Shown: positions 1 to 11,689, counted from the first letter of the stretch. The stretch: DNA of 64,000 nucleotides from Urophycis tenuis (GCA_036785325.1 JAXIVH010000152.1:60001-124000), one strand, 5' to 3'. A program made the numbers and translations. The notes: a model not told the origin generated them from the letters alone.

Positions 1-1490
1 CTTGTAATTTTATTTATTTCAAGACAGGGACAGTGCACAACAAGACATTAATCTTGTACAACAAGAGAATATGCATTGTGCCAGGTTCTAGCAGATTGTT
101 TTTTTTCCACCTGAAGTCCCGGGACAGGTTGATGGAATAGTACATAGAAATTAGTAGTATTCAGAAGTCAGTGATGATCTCATCAGAAGTTTGCAGACCC
201 CCCCTCCGTAGACTGGACCTCCGGGGATGTCAGGAGTTAAGTCAAGAAAAACTGTTGGAGAAGTGATTAGGAATTGTTGTTATTATGAGCAATAATAATA
301 ATGTCAATATACATGACAGCAATTGTCATAATAATAGTCATGTGTTCATGCCAGCGTGCAGTGTCAAATATGTACTCCATCAGTATGTTTGTAGACGGAC
401 AAGAGGAATACTGTACTAGTGAACAACATGCAGAGAATTGTTAATCATCTCACTTTTTCTGACATGGTAATGAGAACCCATTGCTTGCTTTAATGCTTCA
501 TCTCATTGATGAGTCCTGGGCCAAAAGAACCTCCACAGGGGGTTCAGGGCTGTAGGCCCTGGTCAACCTGCTTTAAGGCCCTGTTCTGACATGTTCATCA
601 CACAACGCTGTGGTGAGGGCACCCCCCTCGATGTCATCATGTTGTGTTCCTCTCCTTCTGAAGTTCAAACTATAAATAAAAACATCTTACTCACCGGCTG
701 TTATTCGCTTGCCTCTCCCGGCGCCGGTGAAGATCAGGTCCGTGGAGAATGGGCCGGGCCCAGACAGACAGGTTGGTAATGAGAGTGACCTTCACAGCAT
801 CTCTACAGGTACATCTCCATCATGCAGCGCTCCTCGTCTACTGCAGGGCACACAGTTATTATGACCACGATGATAACACCGTAGAGAGCATTTGTTGTTG
901 TAGGATAATGATGTGACCTAATGTGTACTGTAGAGAATGGGTCTGAACAAAGTTAGCAAAGTTGAACGCAACATGCTGAGAGTCACTGCTCTTTATTCAA
1001 TGTGTTTGCATTGGTGTGTTTATTATAATGCTGAACAAGGACCCATTATTAAATATAAATGAATAAATCATGGATTCCTGGTTCTTTTTCTTTTACTCTA
1101 CTTAACATGTAGGGCGCGGGTTCCCAAACATTTTCATGCCCTACCTGTACAGGTACTATTGGCCCAGAACGCTCCCAATACGCTGTGAAATAAGCAATAT
1201 ATTATCGTTACCCTGTCAGAAACGTGAGATGACAAACGTTTCTTCAACACAATATTCCTCTTTTCAGTCCCTAAACATACACACACACATAAACATACAA
1301 ACACATGGCCACCATTTGTATATGTTTTTGAAAGAAATGATTACTAAAATGTTTATTGTGGCCAACTGACAGTATGAAAGCTATTGATGTAGCATTCTGA
1401 ACATGTGAGGGTGCAACACATGAGTACAGCCAGGATACTGCTAGCTAGGCTTCCCAAACGGAAACTTGACTTATCTTTTTGTTTACTTTC
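1..1490. other. Intergenic, no gene recognised
   Basis: I see no convincing coding region here; the open frames are short and carry no recognisable motif. The first 100 or so bases (T-rich stretch followed by a GGGACAGTGCACAA-like motif) resemble a dispersed fish repeat, judged only from memory. The rest is AT-rich with no internal repeat that I could match to the other parts of the window. Confidence 0.4.
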
Positions 1491-2866
1491 CAGCAAAAGC
1501 TACACACAAGTGTTTGTGTGTTCTCTAACAAGCTACAGGTGTGTGTTGTTAACGAGCTGCACATGTGCGTTGTTAACGAGCTACCTGGGAGCATTTTGAC
1601 CTTTACTCATGAAGCCTACTGAGGACCCAGATACCACTTGTGTTTCCCCTCCTCGCTTTTCCCACCCTCTCTGGGGATAAGGGAAAAGGTCACGTCATCC
1701 CTTGTGACCTTTGTTGATACCCCAGCCTGTTGCCACAGCCCCACCTCCCCCAGGTAGAGTGTGCCTCAGCAGAGAAAGTATTGATTAAGCTTGGGGGGGG
1801 GGGGGGGGGGGGGGATGAATGATGTAATAATGAAATAGTGTGACAATATTCCTCATCATGCATCACTTAGTTAACTTGTACAGAACTTCTGTTTGCAGAG
1901 CGCACTGCAAATTCACAGTCAAGCCAAACTTTTTATTGAGTTGATTTAATTTCGATGACGAGGGAAGATCTGATGCCATTATTTTACTGTTTAAAATGCT
2001 TTACCTTAATTGCTGAGAATATACTCAAACTCATTTCAAAGTTTCAAGTTTATTGTTACATACCAGATAACAACATACATAATTACCAGCAGTGAAATTC
2101 AGCCCGGGTCAACTCAACTTTGCATAATAAATTAAAATAAAACAAAATGGAATATAACACAATAAAAATAAAAAAGGAAGTACATGTGCAATATAAGGCC
2201 CAATCTCAATTCTCTATCTTACCCCTTCCCCTTCCCCTTGCCCCTTCCCCTTCCCCTACGTCTTGGCCCTTGAAACAGAGTGTTAAGGGCTAGGGGTAAG
2301 AACATGCCCCTATGAATTGAGACAACACTCGTTACGGTTACGTCATCATACATTGACGACAAAATATTGACAATTTTTTTTTTATACACACTGCATGGTG
2401 TTTTGTATCTTTTTCAGTTATTACGGTTTTGAATTGCATTGATGTTCAGAAACAATGTCTTTGTTAACAATTATTATTTATCGTCTTTATTTACAATTAT
2501 TTACAACAATACAACCCTAGGGTAGGGTTAGGTTAGGTATGGAGGTTACAGCAGGCTGTTGGCCAGGGCCGGATTATCCAACCATTCACAACCAGTGGGG
2601 GGGGGGGGCCCACATGACACAAGCTTTAAAAATATTTTTCATATATTGTTATATTATTCACTTGAAATAGTTAAAAGGCCATACATTACTCGTTATGAAC
2701 ACTAATGTCATAATAATAATAATAATAATAGTAATAATGATAATGATAAACAAATCAAGGTTACATGACCACTCATTCCCCCCCCCCAAAATCTGTCAGA
2801 GTTGAGTTGGTCCAAAATAATGCGCAAAATATAATTTTTTTAACGGCTAACTAGTCAGAAAATGTA

Positions 2867-3199
2867 TTGAAAATGGTCAGACATCGACTGAGTAGTTCTG
2901 AAAAAAGGAAGGTGAAGAAAGTGAAAGACTCGAGATGTCTTGCCATGCTTCAAAATGTCCCAGTGATTGAAAGTTTTTTTGTGAGAACAACGTCGGGACA
3001 AATTGCTGTCACTAGCAGCGCGGAAGCTAGTGGAGACGGTACCGGAGGGGGTACTGCTAGCGCTAGCGGGGGAGATGGTGCAGCAGCCCTTGGTGCTACT
3101 GCTAATGTTAGCCACCAAGGCGTCGGCGATGACCACCAGAGCATGTTTGGCTTGTCTGCTGAGCTGATGTGTACACCGACACGTACTGATGTGTATTGA
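2867..3199 (+). pseudogene. Possible N-terminal remnant of hAT transposase
   Basis: This is a 110-codon open frame inside the hAT element. The start is rich in Lys and Arg (SSSEKRKVKKVK), followed by a segment ending in a Ser-Phe-Phe motif and then a low-complexity Gly/Ala/Ser stretch. The basic start resembles the N termini of hAT transposases of the zinc-finger MYM-like group, by recollection only. No catalytic domain follows, because the frame ends where the tandem repeats begin. It is probably not a functional gene. Confidence 0.35.
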
Positions 3200-3600
3200 T
3201 TTTGAGATTTTGAATAGAGTGCTGTGCTTTTTTAATTGAATTGAGATTTTTTAATTGAGACATTTAAATATATAGGCCTAGTGCTCACTGCTCTGCCTGA
3301 ATCAGAATGTATGTAGTTGGATACTGTAAGTTAGTAGCCTAAATTACATTTGAGAAATCTCCTTGCAAGTATTGCTTTCTCTTTGCATGATGCATTTTGC
3401 TTTTTTGTGGCTTGTCTGCTGGGCTGGTGTACTGAGGTGTATAGATTTTGACATTTTAAAAGAGAGCTGTGCTTTTTTAATTTAATTGAGAATTTTGAAT
3501 TGAGACATTTTAATATATAGGCCTACTTGGATACTATAGGTTAGTAGTCTAAAATACATTTGAGAAATCCCCTTGCAAGTATTGCTTTCTCTTTGTTACA
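3147..3600 (+). repeat. Tandem repeats inside the hAT element
   Basis: Two copies of a unit of about 200-260 bp begin with GGCTTGTCTGCTG at 3147 and 3409. They share the motif AATATATAGGCCTA and end near TATTGCTTTCTCTTT. A third copy resumes at about 7198-7400, after the BEL/Pao insertion, so the retroelement landed within the repeat array. The array is non-coding. Confidence 0.7.
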
Positions 3601-3811
3601 GCTGTTCTGGTGTTAAAAACAAGTGCACCTTTACTACGGTCCCAGCTGTTATCAATGGCCTGATTGCTTGCTGGGGGCGTGGCTAATTCTACAAATGTTT
3701 GTCATTCATGTTTTGTGAGTGTGTGAAAAAGCAAGTAAAAAACCCCAAAAGCAATGGAACTATCTGTCTGTCTTCATTTGAACCAGAGAAGTTTAACTTA
3801 GTCACGCAACA
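3594..3811 (+). repeat. 5' LTR of the BEL/Pao element
   Basis: The sequence begins TGTTACAG and ends GCAACA, immediately followed after three T by TGGTGCCGAAACCCGGGA (3815-3832), a typical tRNA primer-binding-site form. That makes this about 218 bp a short LTR. The left edge is placed by comparison with the sister copy of the hAT repeat at 3380. No second LTR copy exists in the window for confirmation. Confidence 0.6.
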
Positions 3812-3846
3812 TTTTGGTGCCGAAACCCGGGAGAGGGGGTAAGAAG

Positions 3847-4802
3847 TAGAGGTGCACAGCAACCTCACTATCTGTATCTGTTTCTGTATCTGTTCAACCA
3901 AAAAATTATCTGTATCTGTATCTGTATTCGGATAGAAAACCGGAAGTGGGTGTGGTTTACACCGGAAGTCTCCTTTATTGTGCCGAATTTGTATTTTCTA
4001 ACCTAATATTCATTTGCAATGCAATAGTAGTCCCTTCCAAGCATCACATTGATTTAATATTCTGTTATTATTAATTATGACATATACTTTACGACAATAA
4101 TTGTATGCCAGTCCACACCACTGGGACACGCACAAGCCACCTGCTGCCTAACGTAGGCTACATAATGCAAGGACTGCGCTCGTGCCCTCTCTCACACAGC
4201 GGATACTGAATGATAAATCTAAACTTGAGTGTGTTGCTGTTTGTTTAAATAACCATGAAATACTTGGTCAAAATTCCATTAAACTTGACTGATACATGCA
4301 GCATATGTCACTTAAAGGAATTAATATTGACTGAAATACATGGTAAAACGTTCGACTGTCATCGCACACTATTTATATTTTCACAACGGAATACAAAACA
4401 GGAAAACATACTGTGTAAGTAGTTTATTTGACTTTTAATGAGATAGAGAGATCAGCTATGTGGTGAATGTCAGGCGAAGCTCTAAGTTTCACGTCCACCG
4501 CGGTCAGCTCAGCTCAGCTCGCTGTTGTGCGCTGACTCAGTGGGACGACGACATAAGTGATCTCTTTTCAATCATTTGTAATAGGCTAAATGAAACGATT
4601 ATTTAGTGAAATCAAAGTCCGATGCTGCAAACAGAATAGACATTTTTATCTTGTTGCCAACCTGCCATCCACAATGATATGAACGGATTTTAAGATTTTT
4701 TTTCCCGAATAATAACGCGAATATTCGGGTAGAATACAGATATGTTTACATCGCATTATCTGTGCTTTCCGAATAACGTATTCGTATTCGGGTGCATCCC
4801 TA
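3847..4802. mobile_element. Nested non-autonomous hAT in the BEL/Pao leader
   Basis: The element is flanked by exact 8-bp duplications GTAAGAAG (3839-3846 and 4803-4810). Ends are TAGAGGTGCAC on the left and GTGCATCCCTA on the right, an imperfect inverted repeat like that of hAT elements ending in GGGATGCACC. The interior has repeated TCTGTATCTG-like and CGAATA-rich ends and no long ORF. It is the youngest layer of a three-level nest. Confidence 0.85.
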
Positions 4803-4925
4803 GTAAGAAGAGATGAAAAGTCTCAGATGCATGACAATAAAGAAGAAATAAAAGAACAATGGCTGATTGACTGAAAAAGAAAAGAACCACAATCCGGGCG
4901 TCCACAACAAGGATAATAAAAAAGG

Positions 4926-7197
4926 TTGACAATGAACTCAGTAAGGAATCACCGGATCCTGATGTACTTGAGGAGTTCATGGATCAGTTGCTATCAAATG
5001 AAGAAAGTTTGTATAAACTTGATAAAGAACTGTGGTGAGGAGACGATGCAGTGGTTTGAAAAGTCTGTTCAGTTCACTGAAGGAAGATACAAGGTGAGCT
5101 TACCTTGGAAAAATGAAAATGATAACTTGGCTTCCAATTATGATGTAGCAAAAAGACGTTTTGATCAGCTCATTAAGAAGTTTCAAAATGATGTGCCACT
5201 TTTTGATAAATATCAAGAGGTGATTCAAGATTGTGTCAGCCAAGGCATAGTAGAACCAGTGGAGAACATTGTTTCTGACAATCCTGTCTATTATCTGCCA
5301 CAAAGAGCTGTAATTAATGAGGAGCGTTTAACCACTAAACTTCGAGTAGTCTTTGACGCGTCTTCCCATGCTACGGGCTGTCTATCTTTAAATGACTGCT
5401 TAACAGCTGGCCCTAATCTGAATCCTGAGTTACTGAGTATCCTGTTAAAGTTCAGGCTCCATAAAGTGGCATTTATGGCTGAAATTACGAAAGCCTTTTT
5501 GCAGATTTCCATCAGAGAGCAAGACCGAGATGTATTAAGATTTCTCTGGACTGACGATGTGCCTAAAAAACATGGAAAACCAAACATCAACATTATGAGA
5601 ATCACCAGAGTTCCATTTGGAGCTTCACCCAGTCCTTTTCTATTAGCTGCAACCATAAGGCATCATGTGAAAAAATACCAACAAGCATATCCTGTGGTCG
5701 CATCAATTCTGGACAAGTGTTTGTATGTGGATGACCTGATTTGCAGTGTACGGAGTGAAGAGGAAGCTATCAGTGTATCAATGCAAGCCAAAACTATCTT
5801 GAAAGATGCTCACATGAATCTGAGCAAATAGAGCTCAAACTCTGAGGATCTGAAAACCCTGTGGAAGGAGAAAATGGAAAACACCGTAAGTGGAAATGTT
5901 GAACTGAAAACCACTGCGTTAAAAGTTCTTGGATTAACATGGAGAACTGAGCAAGATGACTTCATTTTTTATTTGAGAAACCTGATTGACTTTTTAAAGG
6001 ATAAGAGTGATACATCAGAGTGAAATGTCTTTTCCAAAAAATGTGGGAACGTGGACTTGAATGGGACAATGAGGTGCCTGAAGATCTGGCAAATCTTTGG
6101 CATCAGTGGTGTGAGGAGCTGCCCGACATCACAAATGTTAAAATAGCCAGATGTTATCGTGCAGCGCTTGTGAAGCAGGATGCACATGTGAATCTTGAGG
6201 TGCATGTCTTCAGTGATGCCAGTGAAAGTGCTTATTGTGCAGCTGCCTATCTCCGCATCATCCCAGAAGATGGTGAGTGCATAGTAACACTTATAACTTC
6301 TAAAAAACAAGAGTAGCTCCACTAAAAAAAGTTACAATACCCGGACTTGAGTTACTTGGCGCGCTCATTGGAGCTAGACTTAGTAACTATGTCAAGTGAA
6401 ACTGTGGACTGACTCAATGATAACTTGGCATTGGATACAGAGTTATGCAGAACAGTGGAAAGAGTTTAACCTCACCAGCACAGTGGAGTCACTGCAGTGG
6501 TAGAGATAATCCTGCAGATGTTGCGACTAGAGGAATCAGTGTGAATCAGTTGAAAGACAATTCATTGTGGTGGACAGGTCCAACCTGGCTCAAACAAAAA
6601 GAAATACAATTCTGTGAACCTAAACATGAACCACATGTAAGTGTTGAAGTTGTAAATGAAAGTGTGTCAGTCATGGAAGTTGCAAAATTGACTGGACTTG
6701 AAAATACTGTGGAAATGGAATTGCTGGAGTTGAAAAACTATAGTGACCTGAACCGAGTTTCACATCTGACTGCTTGGATTAAAAGATTCATCTACAACGC
6801 TAAAGAGAAAACAAAACGTCTTGGACCATTGACAGCTGAGGAAATCTCTGAGGCAGAGCTGTATTGGAATCAGGTAATGCAGAGGAAAAATTTCTTTCAG
6901 GAGATTTCCAGGATAAAGACAAGTCAAGGGATTCCCTTACAGTCAAAAATCCAGCCTCTTAACCCTTTTTTGGATGATCAAGGAATATTAAGAGTTGGAG
7001 GCAGATTACAGATGGCTCATTTGAAATTTGAACAAAAGCATCCCTGCATTCTTCCCTCTGATGATAAATTCTCAGAGTTGATAGTGAAAAGATGCCAACA
7101 ACAAGTAATGCATTCTGGGCTGCAAGATACTCTAAATCAAGTGCGTGAGAAAATCTGGATACTGAAAGGAAGACAGATGTCAAAAAGAGCTGTAACA
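4926..7197 (+). pseudogene. BEL/Pao pol fragment, broken
   Basis: Three open pieces (4926-5831, 6020-6316, 6445-7209) give a decayed BEL/Pao polyprotein. The first holds a reverse transcriptase with LNDCLTAGPNLNPELL, the block MAEITKAFLQISI and the YVDD catalytic box. An in-frame stop follows at 5829, then a further stop and frame change near 6023. The second piece carries an RNase H-like segment (VFSDASESAYCAA). The third has the DNPADVATRG motif and the integrase zinc-binding region (HPC...MHSG), cut off before the catalytic core. Gag is mostly missing: a short gag-like stretch at about 4920-5035 is fused to pol. Unlikely to make a working product. Confidence 0.85.
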
Positions 7198-7880
7198 CTC
7201 TTTGCATAATGGAAATGCTTTGCTTTTTGTTTGTTTTTTTGGCTTGTCTGCTGGGATGATGTGTATTGATTTTGAGAATTTTGAATAGAGACATTTGAAT
7301 ATATAGGCCTAGTGCTCACTGCTCATATGCCTACATGTATGTAGTTGGACAAATGTAGTCCCAATGTAGTCAGTAAATTACATATGAGAAATCCCCTTGA
7401 TTATGCTTGATATTTTTATTTTTGGTGGGGGAGGGGGGGCCCTGTGAGGTAAAGTGCCCAGTGCACCACATTGTCTTAATACGGGCCTGCTGTTGGCAGC
7501 CGCCATGACTCAGGAGGACAGATATCAGCGAGCCATCTATATCACAGCGTTTCTGGGCTATGGGTACCACTGGTGGTGTGTGAAGGTACTGCAGGTGGTG
7601 CATGGGATTACCGTTAATATAGATTATTGAAAATACATTTATTAAAAATAACGTTTGGTAAACATAGCATTATGGCTCGTTATTATTTAAAGAGTGTGGA
7701 AATACTTCAACCTGTTTGATGTGGATTCACTAACTGCTGATTACCATTATGCAGTGGATGCATCCTGTCACACCGTCCAGCCACTGTCCTCTTATGAAGA
7801 AGGGCCAATTTTGAGCAGGGTTTTGTCCTGAATGTTTATAACAAACTAACCCAGAAATGTACAGTATGTACAGTCACAAG

Positions 7881-8557
7881 TATATAAACCTTATCCATCA
7901 ACGTTGAAACCATAGACTGTATATAAATATGGACAAACCCTCCGTGACGTCACCCATAGACATTCTTAACAGCGGAGATTAAGCCTAAAATTGAGCTACT
8001 GGGCGCCGCCATCATAGACATTTCAGTCTGTGTTCTAAGCCCGCCTACCTCCGGCCAGACCAATCAAAGCCTCGAATCCGTGAAGGTCATGCCGTGATGA
8101 CAGATGACAGCTGCCAATCAAGTTGACCACGCCCTTAATTATTCATAAAATAAATCCTTCTCTGTGCATTAAAATAATGGATTCTAAAAAAATTCACCCC
8201 CCTCACAGTTGTCATGGACTCGAACACTACTGAAAGACACCAAAACCGTTTTTTGAACCAGGCTGTAAACATGTTTATTTTGGCTGTAAAGTTGGACATT
8301 TTAACATGGGTGTCTATGGGAGTTGACTCCTTTCTGCAGCCAGCCTCAAGCGGCCAGTCGAGGAACTGCAAGTTTTTGCACTTCTGCATGGGCTTCATTT
8401 TTCAGCATGGAATGTTGCCGCTTGGTTGAAACCTTCTATGATTCTTCCCCCCTGGGCACTCCTCAGTGACCCCCACCGTCCTGCTGTATATAAATCTGTA
8501 ATCGATGCCACCACGTTGTCTTGTATCACATTAGCAGGGGCCATCGTTTTATCTCTG
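7881..8557 (+). promoter_or_regulatory. Promoter-like block and 5' leader of gene A
   Basis: There are two TATA-like boxes, TATATAAA at 7881-7888 and TATATAAAT at 8487-8495. In the sister gene B the two lie only 84 bp apart; here a 514-bp insertion (7911-8424) separates them. A candidate leader exon follows the proximal box and ends at 8557 with donor CTCTG|GTAGGT. A second possible non-coding exon lies at about 8704-8750, with acceptor TTTCAG and donor GTAAGTAG. Exon assignments are inferred from splice-site shape and conservation in gene B, not from transcripts. Confidence 0.5.
7911..8424. mobile_element. Dispersed repeat inserted upstream of gene A
   Basis: A 514-bp insertion is absent from the equivalent place in unit II (near 15765). 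It is flanked by GTTGAAAC at 7903-7910 and 8425-8432, an 8-bp target duplication. It begins CATAGACTGTATATAAATAT and its right end contains a short inverted pair (CAAGCGGC / GCCGCTTG). No clear terminal inverted repeat is seen, so the class is undecided (hAT-like by the 8-bp duplication). It resembles a common fish dispersed repeat, by recollection. Confidence 0.75.
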
Positions 8558-9107
8558 GTAGGTTAGTCTCTCTTCTCCCCACCGTACCCAAACACAGCAC
8601 ACCTTCACAGCACCGTCTTAAACTCATTTAATACATGCACACACTATTGTAGTTTATAGCTGTTTAACGTACAATGTTAAGTTAATGTTTGACCTTATTT
8701 CAGGTACTCCTGTTGTACATGCATTTATTTTCTGGATCAGAAATAATTTTCAGTAAGTAGCGTGCTTTATTTATGTGATTTGAAATGCTTTTTTTTCCAA
8801 TACTTTTTTGTCAGTTAGATATCAACATGCACATTGGGATCGAGAAATGTGCTATATAAATTAGATAATAAATATTAATGTTCACACTAATTGTTTAGCA
8901 ATCTGAATGCTTATCATAGACATCTTCTCGATATGTATTTGACAAACTGAGGAAATTAGGATTTTGTGTACATTCTTCAACAGACTATTGTTTATTGATG
9001 TAAACAAAGATGATGAATCTGTCTTTGTTCAAAGTTAGGAATTGCATTTGAAATCAACACATCACTGCTAAATGACCGTACTGAGTGCTGGTATGGCTGT
9101 TCTAGGG

Positions 9108-11091
9108 ATGAATCTCACCTCTGCTAACACAACGCTGGCGGCCTCACAGAGGGACTCCTTCTCCAAGGCTGTGACCAAGAATGTCATCGTGGTGGCTCTG
9201 GGACTCGCCATCATTTACATCAACGCCTGCCTGATCCACACCTTCCACAAACACCAGGTCTCCTGTTCCTCTCACCCCCAAATGATGTTTAACTTGTAAT
9301 CAAATGACTTACTGACTTCTCACTGACTTCTGACTTCTGTCTGACTTCTCAAATGAAATTAATCAAAGTTGCCTTTTCCTTGCTGAACAACCACATTCAT
9401 GTCTTTAACACCCAGCCGCTATGTTCCTGTGATTATCATCAAACTGGAATGTAAATGCCCAAATTCCTTTAGGCAGCTCTATACATTGTTATGATCCAGA
9501 TTCAGACCTGTCTTTCTCTATCTCTTTCAGCACCGTTTCCTGTCTGTATTTACTGTAATGTATATCGCCAAGGTTACACAAGATTCAAAGTGTTTATTTT
9601 CATGTACAGCAGGGAAAACAAGTTTCTCTGTGCAATGAAATTCTTTCACTGATGCCGGGTAAAGTCATAGACGTTGCACTGGATTCCACACAAATATGGT
9701 TATCGTCATACAATACAGATTATACATCTTAATAATACAGACAGTACAGACACGATTAGAGTGATGTGCAAAAACACATTCTGCCCTTAGAGAAATCTTT
9801 ACATACAGAATTCTGTTTATGTTTCCCTGACATCGTTATTCAGCCTATTGGTCAGGCAGACTGCTGTGACGCGGTCATGATGTTTGTTGTGTTGGGTCAC
9901 GAGAGGATGGATACCCGACTCGAGCCCGACGGTACCCGACGGGGCCGTGGACAAATATGTCGAAATTATGCTCGGGTTCGGGTCGGGCTCGGTCACATCT
10001 GCGCGATTTGAAGTTTTTAATTTACCTGCGCGTTAACTCGCGCATGTTTCACTCATCTGTTTGTTGACATTTTCAAATGCCTTGCAGTTGGTTAATAAAG
10101 GTGGACTTTCATAAACTCAGATGTAAATGTGTCATTAGCATGAAAAAAATAGATTTGAACTGTGTCGGGTTTGGTTACTGTTCTGTCGGACACGCGCTGG
10201 GCTCGGACAGAAAATTCCGGCCCGATCAGCTCTCTATGGGTCACCCTTCAGGCTGGTAGAAGCACAACCTCTTACCATGAAACCTTTCCCCCATCCTTTT
10301 CCGCCCTGTGCTCTCAGATCTTCAACACCAATCCCCGCTACATCCTCTTCATCTACATGGTCATCAACGACACAGTCCAGCTGATCCTCACCATCGTCCT
10401 CTTCCTCCTCAGCTACACCCTCTATCGCATCAACGTGTCCCTGTGCTGCTTCATCATGCTGCTGGCTCTCTTCACCACCGAAAACGCACCTCTCTACCTC
10501 TCCTGCATGGCGCTGGAGTGTTACGTGGCGGTGTGTTTCCCGCTGCAGCACGCCCGCATCTGCACCGTGCGGAGAACTTACCTCTCCATCGGCCTGATCT
10601 GGGCCACCAGCACGGCCTCCGTCCTCCCGGACCTGTTTTCCGCCCTGGCCCTCGAGCCCATAGCGTTCTTCAGCACCGAGGTCTTCTGTCTGAGGGAGAC
10701 GATCTTCCGTAACCACCACATCCTCCTGAAGAGGAACGTCTACTACGTGCTGTTGCTGGTGGTCATCTGGCTGACCCTGCTCTACACGTACTTCCGCATC
10801 CTGTTCACTGCCCGGGCCGCCAGCACGGATGCCAAGAAGGCCCGGAACACCATCCTGCTGCACGGGTTCCAGCTGTTGATGTGCATGTTGATCTACGCGG
10901 ATCCGTTGCTTAAAACGCTTCTGAACTACTGGTTCCCCAACAGTTTGGCGGACACTTTGTTCGCGTGCTACATCATTATCAACATTTTGCCCCGCTCCAT
11001 CAATCCCATGATATATGGCCTCCGAGACAAGACCTTCAGGATGCACCTGAAGAAACACCTAATTTGCAGATTGACGTTGAAACCCTTATAA
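9108..11091 (+). CDS. Odorant receptor 131-2-like, gene A (two coding exons)
   Basis: Olfactory GPCR expected in the plasma membrane and cilia of olfactory neurons, signalling through a G protein. Coding exons are 9108-9257 and 10318-11091, with a 1060-bp phase-0 intron (CACCAG|GT ... CAG|ATC); product 307 aa. N-terminal sequons are NLT (residue 2) and NTT (residue 7). TM1 is about 25-46, followed by TM2-TM7. The DRY position reads ECY (117-119) within MALECYVAVC. The second extracellular loop Cys is near 174 (FCLRE). TM6 has KARNTILLHGFQ and TM7 keeps NPMIY (279-283). In-frame ATGs also exist at 9072 and 9093; 9108 was chosen because it aligns with the only start in the type 2 paralogues. 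Exon 1 is identical to that of gene B. The intron holds a hAT at 9901-10236. Confidence 0.9.
9901..10236. mobile_element. Short non-autonomous hAT in the gene A intron
   Basis: A 336-bp insertion is flanked by exact 8-bp duplications TGGGTCAC at 9893-9900 and 10237-10244. Gene B has the uninterrupted sequence (near 17920). Ends are weakly inverted (GAGAGGATGG and CAGCTCTCTA). The interior is rich in CCCGAC/GGGTCGGG motifs. It lies about 80 bp upstream of the acceptor of coding exon 2. Confidence 0.82.
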
Positions 11092-11261
11092 ACTGTCAAC
11101 TGTGGTGGGATTCTGGGCTCTGTAGTTAGGTGGGGCCAGGGCCCTGTCCTGTGTGCACTACCCTCAGACCCATGTATTAGGTTTAAAATACAATCCTTTT
11201 TAATGAAAAATGTTCAATGGTGTTATCCACCATTGTGTTCAGTAAGATGCAGGATAAGGAC

Positions 11262-11410
11262 ATATGAACACACATTGATTTTGACCTTTCCCATTGCATG
11301 TCAAACGCCTTGCTAAGTAGAGAGACAGCATGCATGGGTTTGACAGCACTGGTTGGTTTTATTAACCTCAGCAGTTTGTAAATGCAATGACCATTTGGTG
11401 GACACATAAA
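11262..11410 (+). promoter_or_regulatory. Degenerate orphan copy of the receptor promoter block
   Basis: The segment with GCCTTGCTAAG, a GCACTGG...TTTAT stretch and AAATGCAATGACCATTT matches, with many changes, the block upstream of genes C, D, F, G, H and I. The TATA-like box has decayed to CATGTCAAA. No receptor exon of type 2 follows before gene B, so it looks like a relic left by duplication. It begins about 170 bp after the stop of gene A. Confidence 0.5.
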
Positions 11411-11673
11411 CGTCATTTTCTTTACATTTACATTTTCTACTTCTGAAAAACCTTGCTGTTTCATGCTCCACCCCTAAAGTACTACTTTTTCAATACTTAG
11501 TTCTAAGAAAAGAACATCTTCCCAGGAGACATTTTCTGTCACAAACAGCCAAAGGCCTACGATAACTAAGGTGATTATCTCCACGGCAGCCTCCCATTCC
11601 TGAGCAGTGAACTTTAAGAGCACCTCTCCAAAGACACACTTAATAAACCCCTGTGTATTTGTATCTGGGGTTG

Positions 11674-11689
11674 TGCATGAGAGAGAGAC

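Larger units (their letters stand above)
3594..7197 (+). mobile_element. Truncated BEL/Pao LTR retrotransposon
   Basis: The element starts TGTTACAGCT and has a 5' LTR, a primer-binding-site-like sequence, a short gag-like start and a decayed pol; it stops within the integrase zinc-binding region. No 3' LTR is present. The right boundary is set by resumption of the hAT repeat (CTCTTTGCAT) and a 5-bp duplication CTCTT on both sides. The last ten bases, AGCTGTAACA, are the reverse complement of the first ten. A separate hAT sits at 3847-4802 just behind the primer-binding site. Confidence 0.8.
2564..7489. mobile_element. hAT transposon with nested elements
   Basis: The element starts CAGGGCCGGATTA and ends TAATACGGGCCTG, an imperfect terminal inverted repeat of hAT type. 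It is flanked by an exact 8-bp duplication CTGTTGGC at 2556-2563 and 7490-7497. In unit II the same place (near 14470) reads straight through with one CTGTTGGC, so the empty site is visible. Only short hAT coding remnants remain. The interior holds about 240-260 bp tandem repeats and a truncated BEL/Pao retroelement at 3594-7197. Total length is 4926 bp including the nested material. Confidence 0.88.

Noticed and set aside
591..779. Short ORF near the left edge
   Set aside because: No motif, no splice or promoter context, and no sister copy in the other units.
10234..11058. Long minus-strand open frame (274 codons) opposite gene A exon 2, and similar ones opposite B, C, D, F, G and H
   Set aside because: They mirror the receptor reading frame, have Gln/Glu/Asp/Val-rich composition typical of antisense shadows, and recur wherever an exon 2 is present.
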